Positions 1-6,400 of a DNA stretch of 9,967 bases are shown in pieces. Position numbers and translations under genes: made by a program. How positions within the stretch are numbered: position 1 is the first letter of the stretch; each line of letters starts with the position of its first letter. The stretch is from Caulobacter sp. B11. Its GTDB lineage: Bacteria; Pseudomonadota; Alphaproteobacteria; Caulobacterales; Caulobacteraceae. Below the pieces are notes generated by a model, which was given only the letters and a program-made list of their open reading frames with translations, did not search any database and was not told the DNA's origin. The stretch covers positions 1-9,967 of the forward strand of contig NZ_PEGG01000080.1 of NCBI RefSeq assembly GCF_002737765.1, in the 5' to 3' direction.

Positions 1-63
1 ACCGCCTTGCGGCTGAGACGAAGGCGCGGCGCGTTAGGCGCCCCAGGCAGCGAGTGCGACCAT
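1..63 (-). CDS. Possible 5' end of a Tat-exported protein, frameshifted, runs off left edge
   Basis: On the minus strand an AGGGAG ribosome-binding site (plus positions 71-76) lies seven bases before an ATG at 63-61. As written, the frame encodes only nine residues (MVALAAWGA) and stops at 36-34. If one base is missing from the C4 run at 41-44, the frame instead continues into LTRRAFVSAA, which resembles the twin-arginine motif of a Tat signal peptide (S/T-R-R-x-F). The same kind of homopolymer loss is well supported elsewhere in the window, which makes this plausible. The residues after it (ARR) do not form a typical hydrophobic core within the bases available, so this is weak. The gene, if real, would lie in the same direction as hldD. 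The product cannot be named. Confidence 0.25.
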
Positions 64-210
64 TATTCCACTCCCTGACTGACGCCCGTTCCGGCGACTG
101 ATCAGCGGTTAGATTACGCTCGCGAAGGCGTCGGCAAGTATGACGTGGCGTTAGGCCGACCGCTTTTTCCGGCGAGCGGACTCGAGACGGGGTTCGCGAG
201 CCGCGCCGCG
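1..210. other. Left-edge segment without a certain gene
   Basis: This stretch follows the 3' end of hldD and is visibly less GC-rich than the flanking coding DNA. I see no tRNA, rRNA or convincing long reading frame. It contains two copies of the nonamer GCGTTAGGC (about 31-39 and 148-156) and short complementary arms CCGCT/AGCGG at 160-179. The latter are not followed by a T-run on either strand, so they are not a clear terminator for hldD. The only coding hint is a well-placed ribosome-binding site and ATG on the minus strand at 76-61, listed separately. Confidence 0.4.
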
Positions 211-1213
211 TCAGCGATAGGGATCGTCGGTGTTCAGATAGCCCGCCACATAGTCCTTTCGACCCCGTCTTCCAGGCTGGTCATCGGGGCGTTGTAGCCG
301 CGGCCCGCAGGCGATCCATGCGGGCCTGGTGAAGTATTGGTACTTTGCCCGGCAGCACCTCGGGCATGTCGATATAAGGCGATCTCGGGTTCGCGGCCGA
401 TGGCCCGGAAGGTCGCCTCGGCCAGGTCCTTGAACGATCGCGCCTGGCCCGAGCCGAGGTTGTAGACGCCGCTGACCTGCGGGCTCTTGGCCAGCCAGGC
501 CACCACGTCGGCGACGTCGCGCACATAGACGAAGTCGCGCAGCTGGCCGCCGTCCGCGTAGTGGGGATGGTGCGACTTGAAGAGCTTGACCCCCTCGCCG
601 GCCGCGACCTTGGGCCAGATCTGGCAGACCACCGATTTCATGCCGTCCTTGTGGTCCTCGTTGGGGCCATAGACGTTGAAGAACTTCAGCCCGACCCACT
701 GCCGGGGGGCCTGGCCGCGCGCCGCCTCGCGGACGGCGTACTGGTCGAACAGGGCCTTGGACCAGCCATAGGCGTTGAGCGGCCGCAGGGCCTTGAGGCT
801 GTCGAGATCGTCCAGCCCCTCGAACCCCAGCTGGCCGTCGCCATAGGTCGCCGCCGAGGAGGCGTAGATCAGTCGGGTGTCATGGGCCGCGCACCACAGC
901 CACAGATCGCGCGACAGGGTGAAGTTGGCGTGGATGATCTTGTCGGCGTCGGGCTCGGTGGTCGAGGACACCGCCCCATGTGGATCACCAGCTCGACCTC
1001 GGCGCCGCGCCGGGCCAGCCAGTCGAACAGGGCCTCGGGGGCCACGAAGTCGGTGATCGGCGACTTGGCCAGGTTGCGCCACTTGCCCTCTTCGGCCCGG
1101 CCCAGCCAGTCGCAGACGACCACGTCGAAGGCCGGATCCTCGCAGAGCCGCGCGGCGATGTTGGAGCCGATGAAGCCGGCGCCGCCGGTGACAAGAATGA
1201 CGCGTCTGGACAT
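211..1213 (-). pseudogene. hldD: ADP-L-glycero-D-manno-heptose 6-epimerase, reading frame broken by six indels
   Basis: HldD (RfaD) is a cytoplasmic NADP-dependent extended SDR epimerase that converts ADP-D-glycero- to ADP-L-glycero-D-manno-heptose, the last step of precursor synthesis for the LPS inner core. The frames joined end to end give a complete protein of about 334 residues. It has the N-terminal Rossmann motif GGAGFIGSN (residues 10-18), SSAATYG (119-125), the catalytic YGWSK (Y149, K153), then FFNVYGPNEDHK, RDFVYVRDVADVV, YIDMPEVLPGK and the C-terminal DYVAGYLNTDDPYR. Bases appear to be lost in the runs at 974-977, 325-326, 298-299 and 257-259, and gained at 376-377 and 344-346. 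With those corrections the length is 1005 nt, an exact multiple of three. All family motifs survive, so sequencing error is more likely than decay; if the indels are real the gene is dead after residue 80. It starts at the ATG at 1213 and is divergent from pyrB. Confidence 0.9.
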
Positions 1214-1344
1214 GGGGCGGTTATGGCACAGGGGCGGTTGGCGGCAAATGCCGAGGTGGGAAGCCGATGCGGATCAAAAGATCCCGCCGGACCGCGCGGC
1301 TCTCGCCTTCCCTCCTCCGCCGAAGCCGCCTATGACACCGTTTC
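1214..1344. promoter_or_regulatory. Divergent hldD/pyrB intergenic region with a small inverted repeat
   Basis: The 131 bases between two outward-facing genes should hold both promoters, but I cannot point to convincing -35/-10 pairs. A perfect five-base inverted repeat GGATC-AAAA-GATCC lies at 1271-1284, with flanking GC/GC that could extend it with one bulge. It could be an operator or a small RNA hairpin. No strong Shine-Dalgarno sequence precedes the pyrB ATG, and there is no obvious pyrimidine attenuator (no hairpin followed by a T-run). Confidence 0.3.
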
Positions 1345-2352
1345 ATGACGGCAAAGCCCCCTTCAGCGCCCCATGACCCCGCCGCGGCGATCGCTCCGAT
1401 CCTGCAGCGCATCGTCGCCTTTCCCCGCCGCCACTTCCTGTCGGCCGGCGACCTCAACGCCCCCCAGGCCGCCGACCTGCTGGACCTGGCCGAGGCCTTC
1501 GTCGCCTTCAACCGCCAGACCACCCGGTCGCTGGACCTGCTCAAGGGCCGGACCCTGATGAACCTGTTCTTCGAGAACAGCACCCGCACCCAGTCCAGCT
1601 TCGAGATCGCCGGCAAGCGCCTGGGCGCCGACGTGGTCAATATGAGCCCCAGCACCTCGTCGATCACCAAGGGCGAGACCCTGATCGACACCGCCGTCAC
1701 CCTCAACGCCATGCGACCCGACCTGCTGGTGGTGCGCCACGCCTCGTCGGGGGCCGCCAGCCTGCTCAGCCAGAAGGTCAGCGGCAGCGTGATCAACGCC
1801 GGCGACGGCCAGCACGAGCATCCGACCCAGGCGGTGCTGGACGCCCTGTCGATCCGTCGCGCCTTCGGCCGGGTATCGGGCCTGACCGTGGCCATCTGCG
1901 GCGACGTGCTGCACAGCCGGGTGGCCCGCTCGAACGTGAGCCTGCTGCACACCCTGGGGGCCAGCGTCCGGCTGGTCGGCCCGCCGACCCTGATGCCGGC
2001 CCAGGCCGAGCGCTGGGGGGTCAGCGTCTATCATGACATGAAGGCCGGCCTGGCCGGGGTGGACGTGGTGATGATGCTGCGCCTGCAGCTGGAGCGCATG
2101 CAGGGGGCCTTCGTGCCCTCGACCCGGGAATATTTCCGCTTCTACGGCCTGGATCGCGACAAGCTGAAATGCGCCGCGCCCAAGGCCCGGGTCATGCACC
2201 CCGGCCCGATGAACCGCGGGGTCGAGATCGATTCCGACGTCGCCGACGATCCCGAGATCAGCCTGATCCAGGACCAGGTCGAGATGGGCGTCGCCGCCCG
2301 CATGGCGGTGCTGGCCTCGCTGGCCCAACGGCTCGAGGAGCACGGCCGATGA
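1345..2352 (+). CDS. pyrB: Aspartate carbamoyltransferase catalytic chain
   Basis: PyrB condenses carbamoyl phosphate with L-aspartate to N-carbamoyl-aspartate, the committed step of de novo UMP synthesis in the cytoplasm. The 335-residue product is complete. The carbamoyl-phosphate loop [13 protein letters not shown] covers residues 75-87 (STRT 79-82), the mobile loop [11 protein letters not shown] 101-111 carries Lys109, and HPTQAVLD (159-166) is the second carbamoyl-phosphate-binding motif. Arg and Gln residues of the aspartate domain are present (LRLQLERM, about 245-252), followed by [13 protein letters not shown] (284-296). The length is slightly above that of the E. coli chain because of an N-terminal extension of about 25 residues, as is usual for chains that assemble with a dihydroorotase-like partner. 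The stop codon overlaps the next start (ATGA at 2349-2352), so PyrB and PyrC' should be made in step. No pyrI regulatory-chain gene is seen. The frame is clean throughout. Confidence 0.96.
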   Translation: MTAKPPSAPHDPAAAIAPILQRIVAFPRRHFLSAGDLNAPQAADLLDLAEAFVAFNRQTTRSLDLLKGRTLMNLFFENSTRTQSSFEIAGKRLGADVVNMSPSTSSITKGETLIDTAVTLNAMRPDLLVVRHASSGAASLLSQKVSGSVINAGDGQHEHPTQAVLDALSIRRAFGRVSGLTVAICGDVLHSRVARSNVSLLHTLGASVRLVGPPTLMPAQAERWGVSVYHDMKAGLAGVDVVMMLRLQLERMQGAFVPSTREYFRFYGLDRDKLKCAAPKARVMHPGPMNRGVEIDSDVADDPEISLIQDQVEMGVAARMAVLASLAQRLEEHGR

Positions 2353-3649
2353 CCGCCCCCAGCCCCTGGCCTTCGTCAACGCCCGCCTGGTCGATCCCGA
2401 GAGCGGCTATGACGGCCCCGGCGGGGTCATCGTTTCCGAGGGCGTCATCGCCGACGTGGCCAAGGGCCGCGAGTTCGGCAAGCTGTCCAAGGGCGTGCGG
2501 GTCATCGACTGCGGCGGAGCCCTGCTGGCTCCCGGCCTGATCGACCTGCGGGTCAAGACCGGCGAGCCCGGCGCGGAGACCAAGGAAACCCTGGCCAGCG
2601 CCGCCCGCGCCGCCGCCGCCGGCGGGGTGACCAGCTTCGTCGTCCAGCCCGACACCGATCCGGCCGTCGACGATCCCAGCGTAGTCGACTTCATCCTGCG
2701 CCGGGCTCGCGACATCGACAGCGCCCGCATCCTCTGCGCCGGGGCCGCCACCAAGGGCCTGGCCGGCGAGCGCATGGCCGAGCTGGGCCTGATGCGCGAG
2801 GCCGGCTGCGTCTATGTCACCGACGCCGACCGTCCAATCGTCGATTCCAAGGTCATGCAGCGCATCCTGACCTATGCCCGCGGCTTTGACCTGCTGCTGG
2901 CCCACCGGCCGCTCGATCCCTGGCTGGCCAAGGGCGGGGCGGCGATCGGCGGCGAGTTCGCCGGCCGCATGGGCCTGCCCTCGATCTCGCCGATGGCCGA
3001 GCGGATCATGCTCGAGCGCGACGTGGCCCTGCTGGAAGCGACCGGCGGCCGCCTGCTGGTCGACCAGATCACCAGCGCCCAGGCCCTGGAGACCCTGGCC
3101 CGGGCCAAGGCCAAGGGCCTGAAGATCCATGCCAGCGTCTCGATCAATCACCTGTCGTTCAACGAGCTGGACATCGGCGACTATCGCAGCTTCGCCAAGC
3201 TGACCCCGCCCCTGCGCGGCGAGGACGACCGCCAGGCCCTGATCGAGGCCCTGGCCAGCGGCCTGATCGACGTGGTGGTCAGCGCCCACGCCCCGGCCCC
3301 GGCCGAGGACAAGCGCCTGCCCTTCGACGAGGCCGCCCCCGGCGCCGTCGGCCTGGAAACCCTGTTGCCGGCCCTGCTCAGCCTCTATCACGAGGAGCGC
3401 CTGCCCCTGGTCGACCTGATCCGCGCCGTCACCCTGGCCCCGGCCAGCCTGATCGGCCTGCAGTCCGGCCGCATCGCCCCCGGGGCCCCCGCCGACCTGG
3501 TGCTGTGCGACCTCGACGCCCCGCTGATCATCAAGGCCGACAAGCTGCTCTCGAAGTCCAAGAACTCGCCGTTTGATGGCCGCAGGCTGCAGGGTCAGGT
3601 GCTGATGACCTTGGTGGATGGACGGGTGGTGCATCGGGCGGAGGGGTAG
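2349..3649 (+). CDS. pyrC': Non-catalytic dihydroorotase-like protein, ATCase partner (frameshift near start)
   Basis: The protein belongs to the dihydroorotase/amidohydrolase family but lacks key metal ligands. The HxH motif (normally DLHVHLREPG) reads [10 protein letters not shown], with Arg68 and Lys70. The C-terminal DHAPH reads AHAPA, with Ala313 in place of the catalytic Asp. His186 and His268 remain. In Pseudomonas such a PyrC' is inactive as a dihydroorotase and is needed to assemble active ATCase dodecamers; I infer the same role here, so a true dihydroorotase gene should exist elsewhere. Databases may still label it dihydroorotase. The body is open from GTG 2456 to 3649. The natural start is the ATG at 2349 overlapping the pyrB stop: if one C is restored to the C5 run at 2356-2360, the frame reads [20 protein letters not shown] and joins the body, giving 433 residues (1302 nt, a multiple of three). 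Residues 8-36 match the usual amidohydrolase N-terminal strand, so the gap is almost certainly a missing base. Confidence 0.88.
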
Positions 3650-3802
3650 AAACCAGGACTGCCAAGGATTGATAATCTTTGCCAAGATCTGACCCATGGC
3701 GTCAGAGGTGCGGCCAAAACCAGGCCGAGCTCTTGATGGGCACCCGACCGCCCGCAGACCACCTATCGCAGTAAACCAGAATGAACGCTGTCCTGCAGTG
3801 TG
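3650..3802. other. Spacer after pyrC', no gene recognised
   Basis: About 150 bases without a credible gene. The base composition drops clearly after the pyrC' stop (AT-rich GGATTGATAATCTTT at about 3665-3679), which marks the beginning of the accessory stretch. TGCCAAGG/TTGCCAAG occurs twice around 3660-3685. I see no hairpin plus T-run that would serve as an intrinsic terminator for the pyr operon. Confidence 0.35.
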
Positions 3803-3863
3803 CTCGAAGGTCTGCTTTCCGGACCGACCCTAATTTCCGCTCTCGACCCAAAGCAGACGCTAG
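3803..3863 (+). repeat. Interspersed repeat, copy 1 (61 nt)
   Basis: This aligns without gaps to 4509-4569, with 39 of 61 identical bases by my hand count; shared blocks are TCGAA, GTCTG, ATTTCCG, TCGACCC and a terminal TAG. It ends exactly one base before the stop codon of the DUF4272 gene. The wording (TCTGCTTTC, TCGACCC, GCAGAC) resembles a family of short interspersed sequences I associate with Caulobacter and sphingomonad intergenic DNA; that link is from memory. Confidence 0.55.
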
Positions 3864-4433
3864 TTACGTGTCCGTCGCAACCGAATCCCAATCTTCCCCT
3901 GATGACCCAGCCAGCCAGTTTAGCGCATGGTGCCGTTCTTGAACGACCCCGGCCACTAAGCCCTCCGGTATGGGCGTGCCGTTCAGGAATGCGTCTCGAA
4001 CGCTCCAATTGAGATCGCGGATCAGATAAACCTGTGTCAGAATCTCGTCCAATGGACGTGGGATCGCTGCCGCCCAAATATCTGCTGAGAATGTATTCCA
4101 GTATTCAGCAAGATAATTGGCGTCGAACTGGTCATCTGGCGGCGGCATTTCATCGAACATTCCGATAGCCCACATGAGTGGAATCATCGCTTCGATCCGC
4201 CAGCTCATTTGGATTTGCTCGGACGTGATCGGGATATCGGAAGCGAGAAATGCCGCCTCCTCCCGAGTTAGACTTTCCGCAATCTTCCACCGCTGTACCA
4301 GATTGCGGGCGTTTGCCGGATTTCCCGCCATACCCGCGCTAGAGACCGCGAATAGACACATCAACCGCCTGATTATTGCGCGGCCATCCGGTACGGAAAG
4401 ATCAGGGGCTTCATCGGCGGGATAACTCTGCAT
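3864..4433 (-). CDS. DUF4272 family protein
   Basis: The 189-residue predicted cytoplasmic protein has the features I associate with DUF4272: RWKIAESLTREEAAFL (48-63), TSEQIQMSWRIEAMIPLMWAIG (70-91, with the conserved W-R-x-E-A ... L-x-W-A-x-G), and a C-terminal RHHALNWLAG...DWDSVATDT (168-189). There is no signal peptide or membrane segment. The molecular function of the family is unknown. The start at ATG 4433 is preferred because AGGCAGGA precedes it at good distance; a GTG at 4469 would add twelve residues. The base composition is visibly lower in GC, with more mixed codon use than in pyrB or dprA, which suggests transfer. The gene is alone in its direction and is bounded on both sides by copies of the same interspersed repeat. 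Family members often occur as lone accessory genes; an immunity-protein role is possible but unproven. Confidence 0.8.
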   Translation of the reverse strand: MQSYPADEAPDLSVPDGRAIIRRLMCLFAVSSAGMAGNPANARNLVQRWKIAESLTREEAAFLASDIPITSEQIQMSWRIEAMIPLMWAIGMFDEMPPPDDQFDANYLAEYWNTFSADIWAAAIPRPLDEILTQVYLIRDLNWSVRDAFLNGTPIPEGLVAGVVQERHHALNWLAGSSGEDWDSVATDT

Positions 4434-4462
4434 AGCCTGATCCTGCCTCAAGGAAGGTCCGC

Positions 4463-4569
4463 GTTCCACCCTTCACAGACCTTAGCTACGTCCGCTTGCG
4501 GGCAAGGGGTCGAATGTCTGGTTTCGGGTGGTGGTCTGATTTCCGGCGTCGACCCGTTGCGGAGCTTAG
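4463..4569 (+). repeat. Interspersed repeat, copy 2 (longest unit, about 107 nt)
   Basis: The unit has two parts. The left part (4463-4498) starts GTTCCACCCTTCACAGAC and ends GTCCGCTTG, and matches 5465-5501 with one gap. The right part (4509-4569) matches 3803-3863 over its full length. It fills the space between the DUF4272 start and the promoter region of the next gene. The diverged state of all copies argues against recent movement. No transposase gene is present. Confidence 0.6.
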
Positions 4570-4638
4570 CCCACGAATGATCGCCTTCCACCCATGTGAG
4601 GCGTTGGGAGGACCTGCTTACAGGACTATCGTGGGCTT

Positions 4639-4983
4639 ATGACTGAACTGACCGAGCACGAGCTTAAAGCGATCAACCGGATCATCGTCCGCCTCGAACC
4701 TGCGCAGCGGGAACGGATGCTGGCCGACCTAGCTGTCGCCGAGGTTGAGGTGTTGGTTCCGGATCGCTCGATGCTGCGGTTTCATCTACCGGGACATATT
4801 CCATCCGCGCCCGGACAGGCTCCTCTGACGCCAGAGGCCAAGGTTCGCGATCTGGACAACGAACTTCTTGAGGTCGTGCTCTTCGAAGATGCCGATGGCC
4901 GCCTGTTTGAGTTCGAACTGGTGCGCTATGCCCAAGCGCTGGTGCTTGGACCAGACTGGAGCACCTTGGAAGTCGACTCCTAG
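4639..4983 (+). CDS. Hypothetical protein, 114 residues
   Basis: I do not recognise the family with confidence. The product is acidic, predicted cytoplasmic, and without signal or membrane segments. Residues 1-33 are likely helical (MTELTEHELKAINRIIVRL...). The C-terminal part, with VVLFEDADGRLFEFEL (about 79-94) and a final WSTLEVDS, looks like the 'D-x-D-G-x-L-F-E-x-D/E' beta section of small single-domain proteins such as DUF6984, but this is only a resemblance. The start at ATG 4639 is chosen because it gives the natural N-terminus; a GGAGGA lies rather far upstream (about 4606-4611), so initiation may use a weak site. Codon use is less GC-biased than in the housekeeping genes. It lies between repeat copies and runs opposite to its two neighbours, converging on the DUF4279 gene with a 39-base gap. 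Confidence 0.65.
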   Translation: MTELTEHELKAINRIIVRLEPAQRERMLADLAVAEVEVLVPDRSMLRFHLPGHIPSAPGQAPLTPEAKVRDLDNELLEVVLFEDADGRLFEFELVRYAQALVLGPDWSTLEVDS

Positions 4984-4993
4984 GCCTGAAGCT

Positions 4994-5026
4994 ATTGTCT
5001 GAAATCGACCCTAGTCGGAGGTTCAG
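4994..5026 (+). repeat. Interspersed repeat, copy 3 (short fragment)
   Basis: ATTGTCTG and then TCGACCC...CGGAG..TT.AG (5005-5026) match the right half of copy 2 (TCGACCCGTTGCGGAGCTTAG at 4549-4569) with one gap. As with copy 1, its end coincides with the stop codon of a minus-strand gene (the DUF4279 gene, stop at 5025-5023). Confidence 0.45.
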
Positions 5027-5424
5027 CTCAGCATTGTCGCCTCGAATAGATCGAGGCCCCAACCAATGCCGCACGCCGCTAAGACGGCCATTTGGCTAGC
5101 GTCGAGCCAAACGCCCTGCTGTTCGTCAGAGACATAGAAGCCTCCGTAGATCGTGATGCTCGCGGGTTTGATCGTCCTGGCCAGCTCCACAAAGCGGGGC
5201 TCTCGGCCTTTGAGCTGGTCGATCAGTGTATCGATTGCGTTGGCGTGCTCACGGCCATCGAGGAGTGGCGCTTCAAGTAGTTCCAGATGCCACATGTTGA
5301 AGTCCTGCAGCCGCCCGCTCGGCCGAGGCTCACCACGCCTTACAACTGATGTTGGCGCCAGACCCAAGATGTCAGTGACCGCGTCAGGGTCAGCATCGAA
5401 GCGAGCAATTGTTAGTGCGAGCAT
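5023..5424 (-). CDS. DUF4279 family protein
   Basis: The 133-residue protein fits the DUF4279 pattern: an N-terminal beta-strand followed by a helix and GLAPTSVVRRGEPRP (21-35), the central W-x-L (MWHLELLEAP, 44-53), a helical 'LIDQLKGREPRFVELA' section (67-82), a strand TIYGGFYVSDEQQGVWLD (91-108), and a closing helix plus LDLFE (124-128). It is predicted cytoplasmic, of unknown molecular function. The start at ATG 5424 is the only one giving the full family N-terminus; the Shine-Dalgarno is poor. It is bounded by repeat copy 3 at its stop and repeat copy 4 about 40 bases before its start, the same arrangement as the DUF4272 gene. Members are typically scattered accessory genes. A role as an orphan immunity protein is speculation from its small size and context. 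Confidence 0.75.
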   Translation of the reverse strand: MLALTIARFDADPDAVTDILGLAPTSVVRRGEPRPSGRLQDFNMWHLELLEAPLLDGREHANAIDTLIDQLKGREPRFVELARTIKPASITIYGGFYVSDEQQGVWLDASQMAVLAACGIGWGLDLFEATMLS

Positions 5425-5464
5425 GGTGCGAGCTTGTCACTTCGCGCCGCGACACGAAAGTCCG

Positions 5465-5501
5465 GTTCCCACCCTTCTCAGACATTCCGAAGGTCCGCTT
5501 C
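5465..5501 (+). repeat. Interspersed repeat, copy 4 (left half)
   Basis: GTTCCCACCCTTCTCAGAC...GTCCGCTTC matches 4463-4498, with one extra C in the CCC. The following 20-30 bases (CCGCTCC, GCGACCC) look like a more decayed remainder of the unit. Like copy 2 it lies 30-41 bases upstream of a minus-strand start codon, so it may contribute promoter sequence to both minus-strand genes. Confidence 0.5.
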
Positions 5502-5589
5502 TTATCCGCTCCGGATGCGACCCCGCCTTAAACCCATTGTGGAATTGGAGCTCTGGGGTCAGGCCTGCCCGGGCGGGCGTCTCTCTATT

Positions 5590-5856
5590 CCTCCCCCGTT
5601 TACGGGGGAGGGGACCGCGAAGCGGTGGAGGGGGCGTCCGCTTCCGCCGCGCTTCGTCCCTCGCCCCCTCCGTCACGTCGCCGATGGCGCCGCGCCACCT
5701 CCCCCGTTGCACGGGGGAGGAGCTGGTCGCGGGGCGATCGTCCGCAGATCCTCCCCCAGAGGGGGAGGTGTCGGCGAAGCCGACGGGGGGGAGTTTTGCT
5801 GACGCTCTGCGACTTCCCCCTCCGGCCCTCCGGGCCACCTCCCCCTTCGGGGGAGG
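5590..5856. repeat. Cluster of four CCTCCCCC hairpins with secondary stems (REP-like)
   Basis: There are four perfect inverted repeats with the same arms. They are CCTCCCCCGT/ACGGGGGAGG at 5590-5599/5602-5611 and at 5698-5707/5711-5720, and CCTCCCCC/GGGGGAGG at 5750-5757/5761-5768 (loop AGA) and 5838-5845/5849-5856 (loop TTC). Smaller stems with three-base loops sit between them: ACCGC-GAA-GCGGT (5614-5626), GTCGGC-GAA-GCCGAC (5770-5784) and GGCCC-TCC-GGGCC (5824-5836). The spacing is irregular and the arms alternate with unrelated sequence, so this is a composite of REP-like palindromes, not a CRISPR array. It could act as a transcription barrier between the convergent regions. Similar GAA-loop stems are common in caulobacterial intergenic DNA as I recall it. 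Confidence 0.75.
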
Positions 5857-6400
5857 ATCTGGGCGCCGCGGAGCGGGGATCGCGCCGGGTCCATCCCCGG
5901 TGACGCCGCCATTAAGCCAAACCTTTTCAACGCCCTGCGAAATCGTCAGCCCCACATCCCGTAGGCGCTCAAACCACCCGTAAGCTCATCCCACCTCGTC
6001 GCGGTGGAAAGGGCGCATGGCCAGCGACCGATGCGGCGGCGGGGGGTGATCGAGCGGGGCTGGGGTCGGGGCGGATACCCGATCGTGTCCGGGGCCTTCC
6101 GTCGCTGCGGAAACCCGCCCGCCGTCGGCCTGGGACGAAGGCAAACACGGGTGATTTGAGCCTTGGGCCCTCGTGCTTCGTCCGCCGCCAGGCCGGGAAA
6201 CCGGCGGACGCGGCTTCCGGTAAGGCGTCAACAGCGCCGCCCGCCGGAAGGCTGATGATCGAGACGGTCGCGCGGCGCGTCGGACGTTGTCGAAACGGTA
6301 TAAATCTCAAAGTTCTCCGGACTTCGTCCGGCGCGCCGCGACCCTTTCCGTTTTCACCTTGCGGCCCGTTCGGGCGCGAGGCGGCGAAGGTGTGGGCCGC
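5857..6400. other. Gene-free GC-rich segment with hairpins
   Basis: About 540 bases without a credible gene. Long open frames exist, but their translations are arginine/proline-rich and typical of non-coding high-GC DNA. Structured pieces include GCCGG-GAAA-CCGGC (6192-6205, a GNRA-type loop), CTTCCGG...CCGGAAG arms (6214-6220/6243-6249), CCGGAC-TTC-GTCCGG (6317-6331) and CACCTT...AAGGTG (6355-6360/6387-6392) just after the stop of the next minus-strand gene. The last has TTTT on its left side, so on the minus strand it is followed by AAAA and does not fit an intrinsic terminator. Part of the segment (about 6110-6210) may be another dispersed repeat. Confidence 0.45.

Noticed and set aside
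34..63. Short leader peptide with one Trp (attenuator such as trp leader)
   Set aside because: Only one Trp codon, no terminator/antiterminator pair visible, and no biosynthetic gene follows in the window; a frameshifted gene start explains it as well.
185..205. tRNA T-arm-like GGTTCGCGAGCC
   Set aside because: The loop does not fit TTCRANY and no acceptor, D or anticodon arms can be built around it.
2258..3697. Long minus-strand open frame opposite pyrC'
   Set aside because: It is fully antisense to a recognised gene, its translation is Gly/Gln/Ala-rich low-complexity, and such mirror frames are usual in high-GC DNA.
4463..4569. Integron attC site
   Set aside because: Cassette-like placement is suggestive, but I cannot find the RYYYAAC/GTTRRRY core pair or an integrase gene.
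5590..5856. CRISPR array
   Set aside because: The repeats are short palindromes with irregular spacing and no uniform spacers, and there are no cas genes.
5969..6310. Minus-strand 113-residue open frame
   Set aside because: Arg/Pro-rich translation without a recognisable domain, lying in hairpin-rich intergenic DNA with no ribosome-binding site support.
6355..6392. Intrinsic terminator for the coiled-coil gene
   Set aside because: In the direction of that gene the stem is followed by AAAA, not a T-run.
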